A program made the position numbers and the translations under genes. From positions 17,362,980 to 17,426,979 of the forward strand of contig OZ020623.1 of assembly GCA_963971575.1 (NCBI GenBank): 64,000 nt of DNA. The letters run 5' to 3'. This stretch comes from Liopterus haemorrhoidalis (lineage: Eukaryota; Arthropoda; Insecta; Coleoptera; Dytiscidae). Positions 1-12,900 of this stretch are shown here, in pieces (the first letter of the stretch is position 1; each line of letters begins with the position of its first letter). The notes below the pieces were generated by a model that ran no database searches, was not told where the DNA came from, and saw only the letters and a program-made list of their open reading frames with translations.

Positions 1-943
1 TGTTTTAATTTGTTACGCATGCGCTAATAAGGTAGAAATAGTTATAAAAAATCAGTCAAATTTAATGAACAGTAATATCAGGGTTTATCAAGGCAATAAA
101 TAGAAAGTTGAATATGGAAAAAAATCATTGAAACTTGCTCCAAATTAAGAAGCCGGTGATTCAAATGAACAAAGGATTTACTTAATGCAGTGTTGCCATA
201 AGATTAAATAAAAATCTTGTGAATTATAATTTTAAAAGTTAAAAAACAATTTAAAATTTGAGTATATGGATGTTTTTAAATATTATTTGGCTTGTTCGTG
301 TTATGTTTTGTGTTTAGAATGTATGATTGTTGGTTTAAAGTGATTTTTAATGAAGGAATAATTCAAGTTATGTTTTGTAGTAGTGGTTATTCTGATCACT
401 TGTCATTGGGATACTGAAGGAAAAGCTTGGCTTTGTCAAAAAAATTGTTTACATCGAGTTAAGTGCAGTGAATTAAAATAATATTAGTGAAATTTCAGTT
501 TATAATATTGTTTTGTGTAAGGTTAATATATAAAAGTAAAAATGATGGATTCTGAACACTCCTAATTTTAAATAAAATTGATAAATTGTGTTTGACCTTC
601 ATATATAAAAGTGGACTCGTCCATTATATTTATATCAGCTATTTTAATTGTCATTTTTGTTTGACAACAAACTATTTAGGACTTTATATTTAAATATAAA
701 CGTACATCTAATAAACTTTCCTTTTGTAATGTACCTAAATAGATTGTGGATAAAAAAATCGGTTAAACATACATTAATACCTCAAGTAAAATTAATTCAT
801 TCAAAAAGAAAAGGAATATTTATACACCCCACGGTCATGTACAAGAACTTTATAAGCTCACAAACATTGTCACACTGTCGAAAATAAATTTAAATTCAGT
901 GTATAATATTATTGTGTCGTTAACTTTATAAAAATAAAATAAA
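1..943. other. 5' flank and leader of Maf1
   Basis: AT-rich sequence upstream of the Maf1 start codon. It contains only short open frames with no recognisable domain (for example 648-887), so I read it as promoter and 5' leader sequence. No convincing TATA box or initiator can be singled out in such AT-rich DNA. Confidence 0.45.
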
Positions 944-1282
944 ATGAAGTTGTTAGAGAGTAGCCGATTCGAAGCTATTAATAATGCTTTGAGTATTAAG
1001 ACAGGCGATAGTAAAATCTTTGGTCGTATAGAAAGTTATTCATGTAAAATGGCTGGTGGAGATAAGGCGATGTACAAGAGATTCAACGCTGAGCATGGGA
1101 TGAACCCAAATGATTTACAAGCACTCTCTCCACCGCAAGGATTATCTCCTGGATACAGTCGAAGTATTTCCGGAGATGAAGATGGACCATTGTGTGATAC
1201 GATTAGCCGTAAAACTTTGTTTTATCTAATCGCTACATTGAATTCTACTTTTCAGCCCGATTACGATTTTTCGGATGCTAAG
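944..1282 (+). CDS. Maf1: Maf1 coding exon 1
   Basis: Residues 1-113. The exon ends with the codon AAG directly before GTACAT, phase 0. The reading frame continues for seven intronic codons to a TGA, which marks read-through and not the true C-terminus. Confidence 0.92.
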
Positions 1283-3921
1283 GTACATTTATTAGATTAT
1301 TATTGATATAAATAAAATTATTAATAGTTGTTCGTGGGGCTATTTCTAACGGTTTATTATCGTTAGATCCAAGCCCAGTTATTTTAACGGACTTTGTAGA
1401 TCTCTGCAGTAGCGTCTGATGATAATAAATTATTAGAAATGGCTCTACGATATAAGAAAACATGTTGTTTCAAAAAAGCTACCCGAAGGCTTTTTTATTC
1501 TTGATTTTCTTTTATATCTACTTGAACAAATAATTTATTCACAATTACTATGACTATAGTAGTATTATTATTTTGTTTATAATATGAATATCTGTTTATA
1601 ACTCGCCGTCGGCTCGGGTGGTAAACTTCATCCTCGTGAAATATATCTCTAATTATATGCTTGTTATTCATTGTTAAATTAGATGTAATATGTCCCTATA
1701 AACTTGATTTCGTTTTTGACAATATTTGGAAATTGAATGTGGTAACAAAATTTATTTTTATGCATGATTTCATTTTATTTGTTAATATTTTTGTAGAATG
1801 GTTGACTAATCAGAGATATAAATATTAAATATACGGTTTTATTAACTGATACGCGGAGCTGCAAAACCCTATAAATTGATAAGATAACTAGATGGTATTA
1901 TGAAAATTATTCAGGAGTAATATCAAACATTTAAGCGGAACTAAACTGGATTTTTATTTTCTCAAGTTGTCACGAGCTCATTTTTTTGAATTGAATGGGA
2001 CTTTTGTTAGACAAAATGGACAAAAGACTCATTCAATCGTTAAAATTTACTAGATTTTAAAATCTAGTTCCACTTAAACTAAAGGAATAGACTGTACCAA
2101 TGATGGCGAACCTATGACCTGTACAAAAGAAGATCTTTGTAGTTCTGAAGATTCTAAAGGTATATTCTACGATAATTAAGCTGTGCTAACACTGATGGCT
2201 CCTCATGAAGAGCCAAGGCCTTACCATTGCAAAATTATGGCAACACCATAATAAATTAATCATTCAAAAGCTTTAATTTTCTTTAAAAATACCGATAAAT
2301 ATAAATAAATATATATACGTTTAAGTACGGAACGCTGCTATAGCCTTGCATTTGATACGACGAAGCACGCTATTTATTTATTTAGTCAGGCGAGCCAAAT
2401 TGAAAGTGGCTCTATTTTCAGTCGGTTTGTTGGCATCGCGGAGAGTCGGAGGAAGAGCGGGTGGTCAGACCATGCACTAGAATTACATTACAGCGGAGCC
2501 AGCTGTATCTTGGCTCGTTAGTTTGAGTTATGCTTGTATATAGAAAGCGTCGCGTATTATAGTTGTTAAAGAACAATTGGATTTGCGGATGTTACGAAAA
2601 GCAAGCAATAGGAAAACAAAATCCTTTCGTTTTATTTGGGGGAGAATTAACATGGACGAAGAACGGTATTACGGATTTAGTGCACATCTGAGATATTGGT
2701 AAGTCACTTCCATTTAAGTATCCATATTTAGGTAGATAAGTACCCGCGATAAGTAATTAATGCATTTTTAATTTTTAAATGACTTCTCAATTTGTCTACA
2801 TTTTTGTGTCGGTGTTTTTATCGACCGCCAACATATATAAGGGAGGTATTGTGATCATACCGATTTTGACATTTCGAGATTTCGATGGTTTTCCACGAAT
2901 TGAGGTCCCTACATAACGTTTTGACTATTTTTAGCATGACGTCTGCCGGTCTATCTGTCTGTCCGTCCGTCCGTCCGTCCGCCTGTCGGTCGGTCCGTGT
3001 AGACGTGCAGAGCAAATTTGGCTAAATGGATTTTCATGAAACTGCATATTTAAGCTTTTGACATCAATGGCACGATATGATCAGCTTTTGGTAAAAATCG
3101 GTTAACAGAAACGGGAGTTTACTCGTGTCGGTTTTAAGATGTTTGCGAATATTTTACAACAGAGGAATATTTCGAAAAAAATAATTTAACAAAAGTTGCT
3201 ATAAATGCAATAGCTAACAACTTTTATTAGAGACATTTTTTCATAAAACGAAAAAATTTTGAAAAATTTTTACCGACTGTCTGTCCGTCTGTCTGTGTAC
3301 ACGTGTAGAGCAAATTCGGCTAAAAGAATTTTTATGAAACTTCATATTTAAGCTCTTGACATCATGGCACGAATTGATCAACTTTTGGTAAAAATCGGTT
3401 GACTAAAAATGGGAGTTTACTCGTGTCGATTTTAAGAGTTTTACGAATATTTAAGAACAGAAAAATATTTCGAAAAAAATTATTTCACAAAAGTTGCTAT
3501 AATAGCAATAACTAACGACTTTTATTTGAGACATTTTTTGATAAAACGAAACAATTTTGAATTTTTTTTCGAAATTAGTATCTTTTTTTTCATATTTATA
3601 TGTAACGTTTCCATGGTCATGATAAATATTTTTTTTTTTTTTTTTAATTTAATGGCCTTTGCTACTGTGGCAATTAGCCAGGACGATTTTTATGTGAGAA
3701 AATTTCCATGCCTTAACGGGATGCGAACCCGAGACCTTCGCAACGTGATAAATAATTTCTCTGTTAGAAAATATTGGGCCAAGTTATTTCTACTCTGCTG
3801 CTAGTAAGTATTTTGTGATGGCGGTCGGTCGTGTGGTGGCCACAGCTGATTTTTTAATTGGTAATAAACGAGGTAATAAATTACTACAAGCTGAGCTGAT
3901 TCAAAATTTTGTAAAATTGGT

Positions 3922-3952
<31 letters not shown>

Positions 3953-6900
3953 TGGTTTGGCCCTACCACAATGTTGTCATGACCCGTCACTGTGTGCTAA
4001 AGTGTGGTCGTAATAGACCATATTAGTGTGTCGTCACATACATGTGCTGCCATCTGAGAGCTGAGTCCTTTTGAAGTTTAAAATACATGGGACATTATAG
4101 ACCGGGAGCTCATGACAGTTTTTGGTCTCCGATTTCATACAGCATGCCTTTTGGAGGAGAGAATATTTACCCTGTGACAACAAAAAAGGGATGGTACTAA
4201 ACCCCTGCACGCTTTCCGGTCATAGGGAAAATTGCATTTCCACTTAAACACAAAATTTTTGTGCTTTTCTCTGATTTAATATTGCTTGCTCTTTTGTCAA
4301 AAGAAAGTTATAACAAATTTAAAGTCTTTTAAATATATGGATGCGATTCGGAGGGTCCCAAAGGGCCCAAACGGTCATGTGATCTTGTAATAAAAAAATA
4401 TGATTTTCCGCGTTTTCATACAGCATAACTTTCTTTTGACAAAAGGGTAAGCAATATTAAGTCAGAGAAAAACACAAAAATTTTGTGCAAGTGGAAATGC
4501 AATTTTCCCTATGACCGGAAAGCGTGCAGGGGTTTAGTACCATCCCTTTTTTGTTGTCACTGGGTAAATATTCTTTCCTCCAAAATGCATGCTGTATGAA
4601 ATCGGAGACCAAAAATGTCATGAGCTCCCGGTCTATTACTTTTGTTACCTTAATTTTATAAATATTTTCAATTTTGGAGCATAAAATATGTATTTTTGAT
4701 AAATATATACTAATATATACAGTCCAGATACTTTATATTATAGAATAATGATTTTATAAATATATAAATAAGGATTCGAAGATATATTTTGAAATAGGTT
4801 ACGTTTTTAAATAATATGAAAATCGGAATATTTTTAGTATTTATTTAATTAACACTAAGTAATCATTAATATTTTGTTTTAGAATGCATATTGGTGTATT
4901 GTTTTGCTCCAAATTGTAACAATTACATCTACATTATTAATTGCAAATTTTTTCGTTTTTTGACAGATGAAAATGAAAAACAATAATGGAAAATTAAAAA
5001 CAACAAATTATTCCTTTAAACCATTTAGATATGGCACACACACTAATTGCTATGTTACTTGCCATAATAACGATTATTAACGTAAATTTTTCAAAATTAA
5101 GCTGCAAAATAATATTGTTCTGCAAAAATAATGACATACAGTCTGTTTCAAACGCTTAGGCGGAACTAAATGGGAATTTCGTTCTTTTAGGTTGTCACGA
5201 CAAGGGACCTTGCTTGGGTTATTTCATTTCTCAAGTTGGAATGTCAAAATTTAAAATTACAACAATGAAACCATGGAAACGAATGACCTATGTCAAAATT
5301 AAATTATTTTTTTATATATTTTAAAGACAAAAAAATAAATAAATGGGAAATTTGTATTAAGAATGACAAAAAATCAAAATATAAAGAAAATGACATTTTA
5401 AAATGATATTAACCTTAACCAAAAATGTTTATTGTAAGTATGATTTACAAAGCTTAAACAAAACGATCGAAAAGCACGATTTAAACGATGAAAGTAACTA
5501 GATTGCAAAATTTAGTTCCGCTTAACCGTTTGGAACAGGCTGTATTAAATTATAATGTATAAAATAAGAATTTTAATAAATAAATATTGACTTGTAGTTT
5601 TGATGTGAAGAACTCTCTTACTTTGAAAACTTAATTTATATTTCCAAAATACAATTTAACAAAATAACAACATGCTAAATTCAAATAAAAGGAATCCAAC
5701 AGCGGACGGCAGCACTGAATCCCATTTTGTGACGTAGTTACTAATATGGTCTATTGTGTTGACTGTTTTTATCAAACAAAGACAAATAGATTAGACACTT
5801 CAGTAACAAAAGAATTTAAATCCTTGAAGTAAATTCTTTAGATATGGACAGCTGTTCATATACCTGTTTTTTGACCTAGTCAATATTATTTTATCTCATA
5901 CAGACAGAGGTCAAAAGTTTTTGATAAATGTTTAATAACTTAATAATTTAATACATTATAGATAAAGTATCGTTTTTAGTTAACTTTTTTATAAGTGATC
6001 CACAATATTAAGTCGCATTCAGAGCTCTTAAATCAATAGCTTTTAGATTGTAGCTTGTACTCTGTTGATTGTCACTAGCAAGTTTTTATATGGTAAGACG
6101 TGAAACCGTTCAGATCTCTAAATTTAATACGTTGTTCGTTGTGCATTATGGATAATTTTCTAAACTTATTGAGAACTGACATGCTCGAATACGCAGTCTG
6201 GTGGTCAAATATTGTACTAGTACTCTTTGAACTTATTACATATGTTCTAGTGTTGAATTTTTGTTAGAATGTTTCGATAGAAGTTGTGAAAAACTATAAC
6301 AGTAGAACAAATTGTAGTGTTTTTGGTTGTCGTTCAAGACAGGACAAAGATAGGCATCTTAGTTTTTTTTTCCTAAGAAAAATGGAGGGAAAGTTAATAT
6401 TAAGTCCAGATTGGGAAAAGATTTGGTTATGGACAGGAGGAAGGCATGGGAATATATTTTGAGTTAAAAAGTAACTGATACTATGCGAATTTGTTCATTA
6501 CATTTGTCGCAGAAAAACAAAACTGCACTAATATGCTTGCACCTGTAAGTTGCATATTTAAATTTTAGCTGCTCCTGTCGAACTAAAACTAATTTTATTT
6601 CATGAGGCAATGAACATAATGCACTTGTATCCAAACAGAATCCATATATTGTAAATTCAGATGACCGACACTCAGATGTACCACTAAAATTAAACTTTAA
6701 ATATTGTAATTTGATGCCCACCTTCTGTTATACACCTCAATACATGTGTAGCACTTAGAAATTAAAATTTCGCATATATTTACTCGCATTTTCATAAAAT
6801 AAACATGTACTGTGCTTAAATTAATCTGTTCGTTATTAGCATACTGACAGCTGAGTACTAGAGACAGCAGCCATATTGCCTTGGAGCACGCCACCGGTAA

Positions 6901-9900
6901 TGTCACTTTTCAATAGCTTGTGAGATGTTTTAATGAGACAGACATATAAACACATTGGCTATCGGATACACCGATATTGTATGCCTTTACATAACGTATC
7001 AAAATGTTATCATTAAACAAATCTTGCTCAAAATTACAAAGTTGGACAGTAAATATGATCAATTTAGGTAATTAGATTAGGTTTAGTCAGTTAAAATCTA
7101 GAACAGCAGAATTATAAAAACGATAATAGATAGAAAACATTTTATGAAGCCATGTAGTTGGTTTAAAGACACACAGATGTTGGACTATTCGTAACCCACT
7201 AATTTCTATACTCTATCTCAAAAAGGCTGATAGTAATAAATAATTTTGTCAGGCAGTTACCAGGGGCGTGCACATTTTAAACACGTTTAAATTGGTTTTG
7301 TGTATTTCTATATTACTATTTATCATTTTATTAAACGCACGCCTGTGACCATATTTATCATATCATTAAACACACCCCTGTGACCATATTTTTCCTCAAA
7401 ATTTTATGGTCTATTGTGTTTAACCCTAGTTCGTTTTCCCATATAGTATGTGTGGCACACTCGGTTGCTTTTAACAATATTTCGTTTCGAACTATTCATA
7501 TTTTGTCGCTTTTGTTTTGCCGCTTCTGTGTGATAAAACAATAACTTTTTACAAATAATAAATGCTTTGTAGTAAACTATGAAAGAAAAAGGAGTATAAT
7601 TAATTTTAACTATAATTTAAATGGCGTTAATCTATCTAAAAAAAACACTGTACGGGATCTTGGAGTTACTTTTGACTCAAAGTTACTTTTTAATAATCAT
7701 ATCGACACCATTACTAGTAAGGCTTACAAACTTTTAGGATTTGTTTTAAGAGTTAGTAAACCTTTTCACAGCAAAGAATCATTAACTACACTTTATACCT
7801 AAATTGTCAGATCTCAACTGGAGTATTGTTCAATAGTATGGAATCCAATGTATGCCAAAAATATAAACTTACTAGAATCTATACAGAGAAAATTCACTTT
7901 TGTAGTATGCAATAGGCTTAATATTGTAAATTCAGAGTATTTAAAAACATTACAATTATTAAAATTATGTCCACTTGAACAGAGACGAGTGAATGCTGAT
8001 ATGATATTCCTATATAAGGTGTTCAATAACTTAATTGATTCACATAATTTTATTCATAATTTTTATCTATTAGCTCCTCTTAAAACAACTAGATCTAAAC
8101 AACTGTTTCAATTAACTAAATTTAATTCTTTTAGCTATAAAAACTCTCCCTTAAACAGACTCATGTCAACTTACAATAATAATTATCATCATTTAGATAT
8201 ATTTAACTTGCCTTTACAAAAATTTAAACTTTATCTTCGAATGTCAACTTGTTTTTGTATATCGATATTAAATTATGTATTAGTCTCTTACTTTGTTGTT
8301 ATACAGTATGTATGTAAATTCATTTTGTAATCTGTGGAAGCCAGTCATTGGTTTTTACTGTTGGCTTTCCTTAATGTAAAAAAATAAAATAAAAATAAAT
8401 AAAAATAAAATAAATTTTATTACTATGAGTCTTTTTGAGATAGAGTTTAACTGGTCTAAATGGTACGTGGTACGTTAAAACAATGTATAAAAACATAACG
8501 CACAACGTACAGTCTACAAGGTGTTAATTTAAAGAGCTCTGAATGCGGCTTTAGATGATTTACGCCAGTAATAAAAGTTACAAAACCGTGATATCTCTTT
8601 CTAGTACGGTTATATGCCAAAGTTTATATTTTGTTAATATGGCACACTGCAACCTACATGTAAACACGAAATAAATGACCTATACAAAAAAATTTCAAAC
8701 GGTTCTATTTAGATTATTTAAACATTACTTTGATAATAATTGTTATTTTTGATAAACAGTTATGAAAGTATGAAAACAATGGTAATGAAAACTACTTTCT
8801 TTATTAAAAATGTGAATTTCTAATATCACTATGTTAATATATGACCTAATTATTTTATTCTTTGATTTTGGGGCATATTTAAATCACCTCATTATTTATT
8901 TATATAATATATTTTCTAAAATAGCTGACATTTTTGCATGGCACAAAAATGCAAAAAAGTATTTTAAAAATAAATTTTTGACGTCAATTCAAGGTTTTGG
9001 TGTTTATTTTTATAGTAGGTTTTTTAATATATGCGTTTTTTATCAGTAACTTTTAGTGATAAAGATACAGTAATATTCCTAGTAACGTTATTCTCAGGGC
9101 CGTAACTACCTTTTTTTGGGCCCTGGGCAAGTTTTTACAACTAGTCTCCCCATAAACACTATATAATCTACATAAAACAAGTGATGTCCCAAAGAAAAAG
9201 GCCCTCCCTTCTAAAATACAAATGATGAGCTAAAAAAACAAAAGATCCTCACTTCTAAAATACAAGTATAAATTGTCCAACATAAGGAGATTTTTTTGCT
9301 GTCAGATGGGCGAGCACTCCTACCCTCTACAGACCGTCGCTTTGAACCGGGAGACCCAGTGGCGTTCGTACTCATTGTGAATTGACTACAATTGTACATA
9401 CACTAACTATTATAAATAATCCATCGTTGGATGACACTGTATTTATTACTTAGTATATAATTGCCCCAACGTCCAATCCCTAATATTGAGAGCGGAACCT
9501 ATTAACCCACTGCGCATTTAGAGTTTTATGGCTTTTGGCTCAGCTTACGATGGACAATTTATAATGAAAATCCTCATCACTCAAACTTTGTGGAGTTGCC
9601 GCTGCCTAGGCACTAGTTATCCCTGTCAATATTGTTTCGATATAGTGCTGTTTTACGTACTACCAACTTAACAAAAGTATGAGCCCCGCGGCAGTTCGTC
9701 GCAGGCCCGATCTAGAGGAACGTAAGCAGGGTAAAAGCCCATGGCCGCAGAATTGGTAGAAAGAGAAAATCATTAAAAAATTTAAACTTTTTCAGTAAGT
9801 AGTAAAAAAGTAGGTTATACATGAATTTGGTATCAAATTTAATTATAATTAATTAATGTAGCACTACGTATTATTTGATAACGCCATAGGTAATGCTAGA

Positions 9901-12900
9901 AGGCTGTGCGTTAAACAAAAGAACTATTTATAGTTACATTCTGGCGCCCAACGGGGGTCCCAAGTGGGGCCAGAATGGAACTACGCCGCTTGCACCTTAT
10001 TTTAATGTGCTCTATTTCTAGACTGTGATATTCAAAGGTAATTGGTCTGTTTATAGCCTCTTACCATCACCCTGTGTCTGTTCAATTTTTCGAATAGACC
10101 TTTTATATTATTTATTTGTGTTTGTCTGTGCAAGATTTCTTTTATTGATTATGCGTATTTTTATTGATTTTATTTATTTATTGTTTTTAATATGTAGTGT
10201 AGTCATTTAAATGTGCTGCGTTAGGCGTAAATAGCCTTTGTTGCTGTGCGCCAGAATTTTTAACTAAATATTTACATTTTGGCGCCCAACTTGGGGCCAG
10301 ATTTTTTTTTATTCTAAACCAGTTTTCTTCAACCTTTTTGCACCTTCGGACCGGTGAAAATAGGATAAATATTTCGCGGACCAGCTGAAAGCTAAGATAA
10401 TTTGATATACGTGACTGCAGAGTTGTTTCTAGGAGACGAAACGCTGCATTGACATCCTTTTGATTTCTGTTTGTTTTTTATTATTGACATGGCTGAAAAA
10501 GTCTTTTCGCACAATAGGAAGTCGAAAAAATGACCAATGATTTGATAGCTTTATAATTCAAAGATGGATGTTCTTTTTCTAGCGATTTCCAAAATTGAGA
10601 CAATGATTGCATTTTATGTCTGGACACAAGATTGACATCAGAAGACAACTCGATCAGATTTTCTTTTTCACGAGGATCAAGTGCACATGACTTTATATCT
10701 TCCAAGAATGGATTATTAATCCAGAGGTTACCTTTACGAGGATCCTCATTTTCAGGAAAATTATTAAAATTTTCAGTTAATGCTCTTAAATGTTGACTTA
10801 TTATGTTGAATATGATTTTCTGGTTAACATCAACAGCAATCAAAAATTCTTCCAAAAGCGGAAACATTTCTATATCTTCCTCTTGTAAGCGACTATTCCA
10901 AAGAGCTATACTAGCGTCGCCGAATCAACGCACTTACGTCACACGAGGTAACAAACGATTGCATTGTTTCAGACAATACAGTCGTTTGTTACGTCGTGTG
11001 ACGTAAGTGCGTTGTTTCGCCGACGCTAGTATAACTTCTTTTTGAACGTATCCATTTTATTTCTTCAATTAAAAATATTTGTATATGACCCCTGCAGACA
11101 AATATTAACTTCATTGGGCAGACTGATTTTTGACTCAGTTTTGCCAGCACTCAAAATAACGGCAAAAACTGGAAACATGATCTAAAGAAGTATGAAAAAT
11201 AGCCGCAAGAGGCGTTATATTGGGGCTAGTAAATATTAAATAAATCATGGTTCGGACAAAAGTTAGCTTCGGCGTCGACTAAAAAAAAATGTGCTATTTA
11301 CTCGTGAACAGAGTGTGCATCTACGTGATTATGTCAAAATTTTTCGCGGACCGGCACCGGTACGCGGACCACTGGTTGAAGAACACTGTTCTAAACCATT
11401 CTTTTGTATATATTTTTGACGTTAAGTAAATAATAAGTGAGATACTTCGTTTATAAGTAGCCCCCCCCCATAGATTTCCAGTTAAATATCATTTAAAACT
11501 GCATTGGACAGAGAGGAATAGTTACTTTTCTCATATTCATGTTTGCTGTTAAGTAAATGATAAATGAGATATTTCAACCTTATAGGGAAAGTACTTGGAA
11601 CCTTCAATATAGACATTCGTTACATATAAACAACGTGAATTTTAATGTTTACTGGTGGTTTTTGTAATTTGGCTACAATATTAATACTTGTTTTTATGCA
11701 ATTATATTTTTATGCAAACATTTTTTATAAAAAAAAGCGCGATAGAATGTCTATTTCTGTAGTTCCTAAAATCCCACCAGATGTCATATCGCTTAGCAAT
11801 TTTTCCCTATAGGTATCACACACCTTGACCCTAAATAATCTTATTAAAAACTAAATTGAACAGAAAAAAAAAGTTTCTTCATATACATTTTTGATATAAA
11901 TTAAATAATAAGTGAAATGTTTCAAGATTTCAGTTTAGGGTAACCCCCATAGCCCAAATATTCATTCAATCGAATAAGCATATAGAAAAAAAAAAAGATT
12001 TGTTTTCTTATTATAAACAATTTTTGTTAAAGTCCATTTACCGTAACTATGAAATGACGTCACAGTTGAAAAACTCACCTTGTTGCCAATTCGTAAACTG
12101 TCAAAAAAAGTTAGGTTATATCGATCAACCAGGTTGACACCTAAATGTCAACCTGACAAATAACGATTGAACACTCCAATTTCAAACTGGCAACATTGCA
12201 AAAATGTACCAAAATTAAATAAATAAATGTACTAACTGAGTTATGGATTGATGTTGATTAAAACATATCATAACGTTGGTACATACAATAACCAAGTGTG
12301 ACGTCATCTCATATTTATTGTGAATGAAGTTTATATACGTTTTTGCTATTATGCAAATAATATGTCAAAAGTTTAGTTTTAGGATGTCCCCCCATAACTC
12401 CCCAAATATTCACCTAAATGAAAAAAATTACCGAATAAGAGAGATTTGTTTTTGTCGGGAATCTTCGGCCAACTTCGCCTCCCCAGCTCTCCCCCCACGA
12501 CCTACGGTGGTCAGTAACACACAAGGCGTGCAAGAGAAAGCACGTAACACATAAAATTAAAATGAAATGTAATAAGTTATAAGTTCAAAATAAATACAGT
12601 TAAAAGTTTCTCAGTTAATGTTCAATATGCACCCAACATAATGGTCCTTCGAACCGGATTGAAGCCGAATCAAAATTTGCAAATAAATTAAAGTGCATAA
12701 CCTGAACGTAACGGAAAACGAGAAGTGCAGTACGCCAACGCAGTCAACGGACCCGAGCACCGGTGTTTGCACATCAAGAAGAAATTGGGCGACTACGAAG
12801 TCGAGTTCTCAGAAGCGTAGCTTTGGCAACAACGCATCGATAAGAAACGTGAGTTTCCTTTGTTCCCTATCTCTTACAATTTTATTGTATTACCTACAAA

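Larger units (their letters stand above)
4016..5751 (+). mobile_element. THAP-Q DNA transposon remnant with two nested MITEs
   Basis: The termini GACCATATTAGT and ACTAATATGGTC are inverted repeats flanked by TA on both sides. The interior carries a short THAP-like fragment and is interrupted by MITE-5 (4100-4633) and MITE-1 (5139-5542). Related copies are at 31701-33637 and, truncated, at 43342-43642 and 41517-41590. Confidence 0.75.
6011..8551 (+). mobile_element. THAP-S transposon with nested MITE-3 and LINE
   Basis: The terminus AGTCGCATTCAGAGCTCTT is matched by AAGAGCTCTGAATGCGGCTT at the right, with TA outside both ends. The left part contains two convergent decayed genes (THAP 6310-6462, SWIM-like 6464-6721). 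MITE-3 and a LINE tail inserted later (7210-8446). A related right-hand terminus is found at 43645, and a cousin with TIR AAGCCTCATTCATAGCTC spans 32045-33029. Confidence 0.68.
10320..11388 (-). mobile_element. hAT (Charlie-like) transposon, internally decayed
   Basis: The left end CAGTTTTCTTCAACC and right end GGTTGAAGAACACTG are inverted repeats, flanked by a perfect 8-bp duplication TTCTAAAC (10312-10319 and 11389-11396). The element is 1,069 bp and carries a minus-strand transposase remnant and a nested palindromic MITE. Confidence 0.9.

Noticed and set aside
648..887. Open frame of 79 codons upstream of Maf1
   Set aside because: AT-rich, no domain, no splice support; read as leader or promoter DNA.
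2818..3015. Minus-strand peptide rich in DRQTDG repeats
   Set aside because: It is the translation of a GTCC/GTCT microsatellite in GTCY-1.
7814..8026. Minus-strand frame inside the LINE
   Set aside because: Shadow of the plus-strand reverse transcriptase frame.
12324..12554. 76-codon frame over the 5' LTR
   Set aside because: Chance frame shared between satellite and LTR; the same LTR peptide ends the polyprotein frame.
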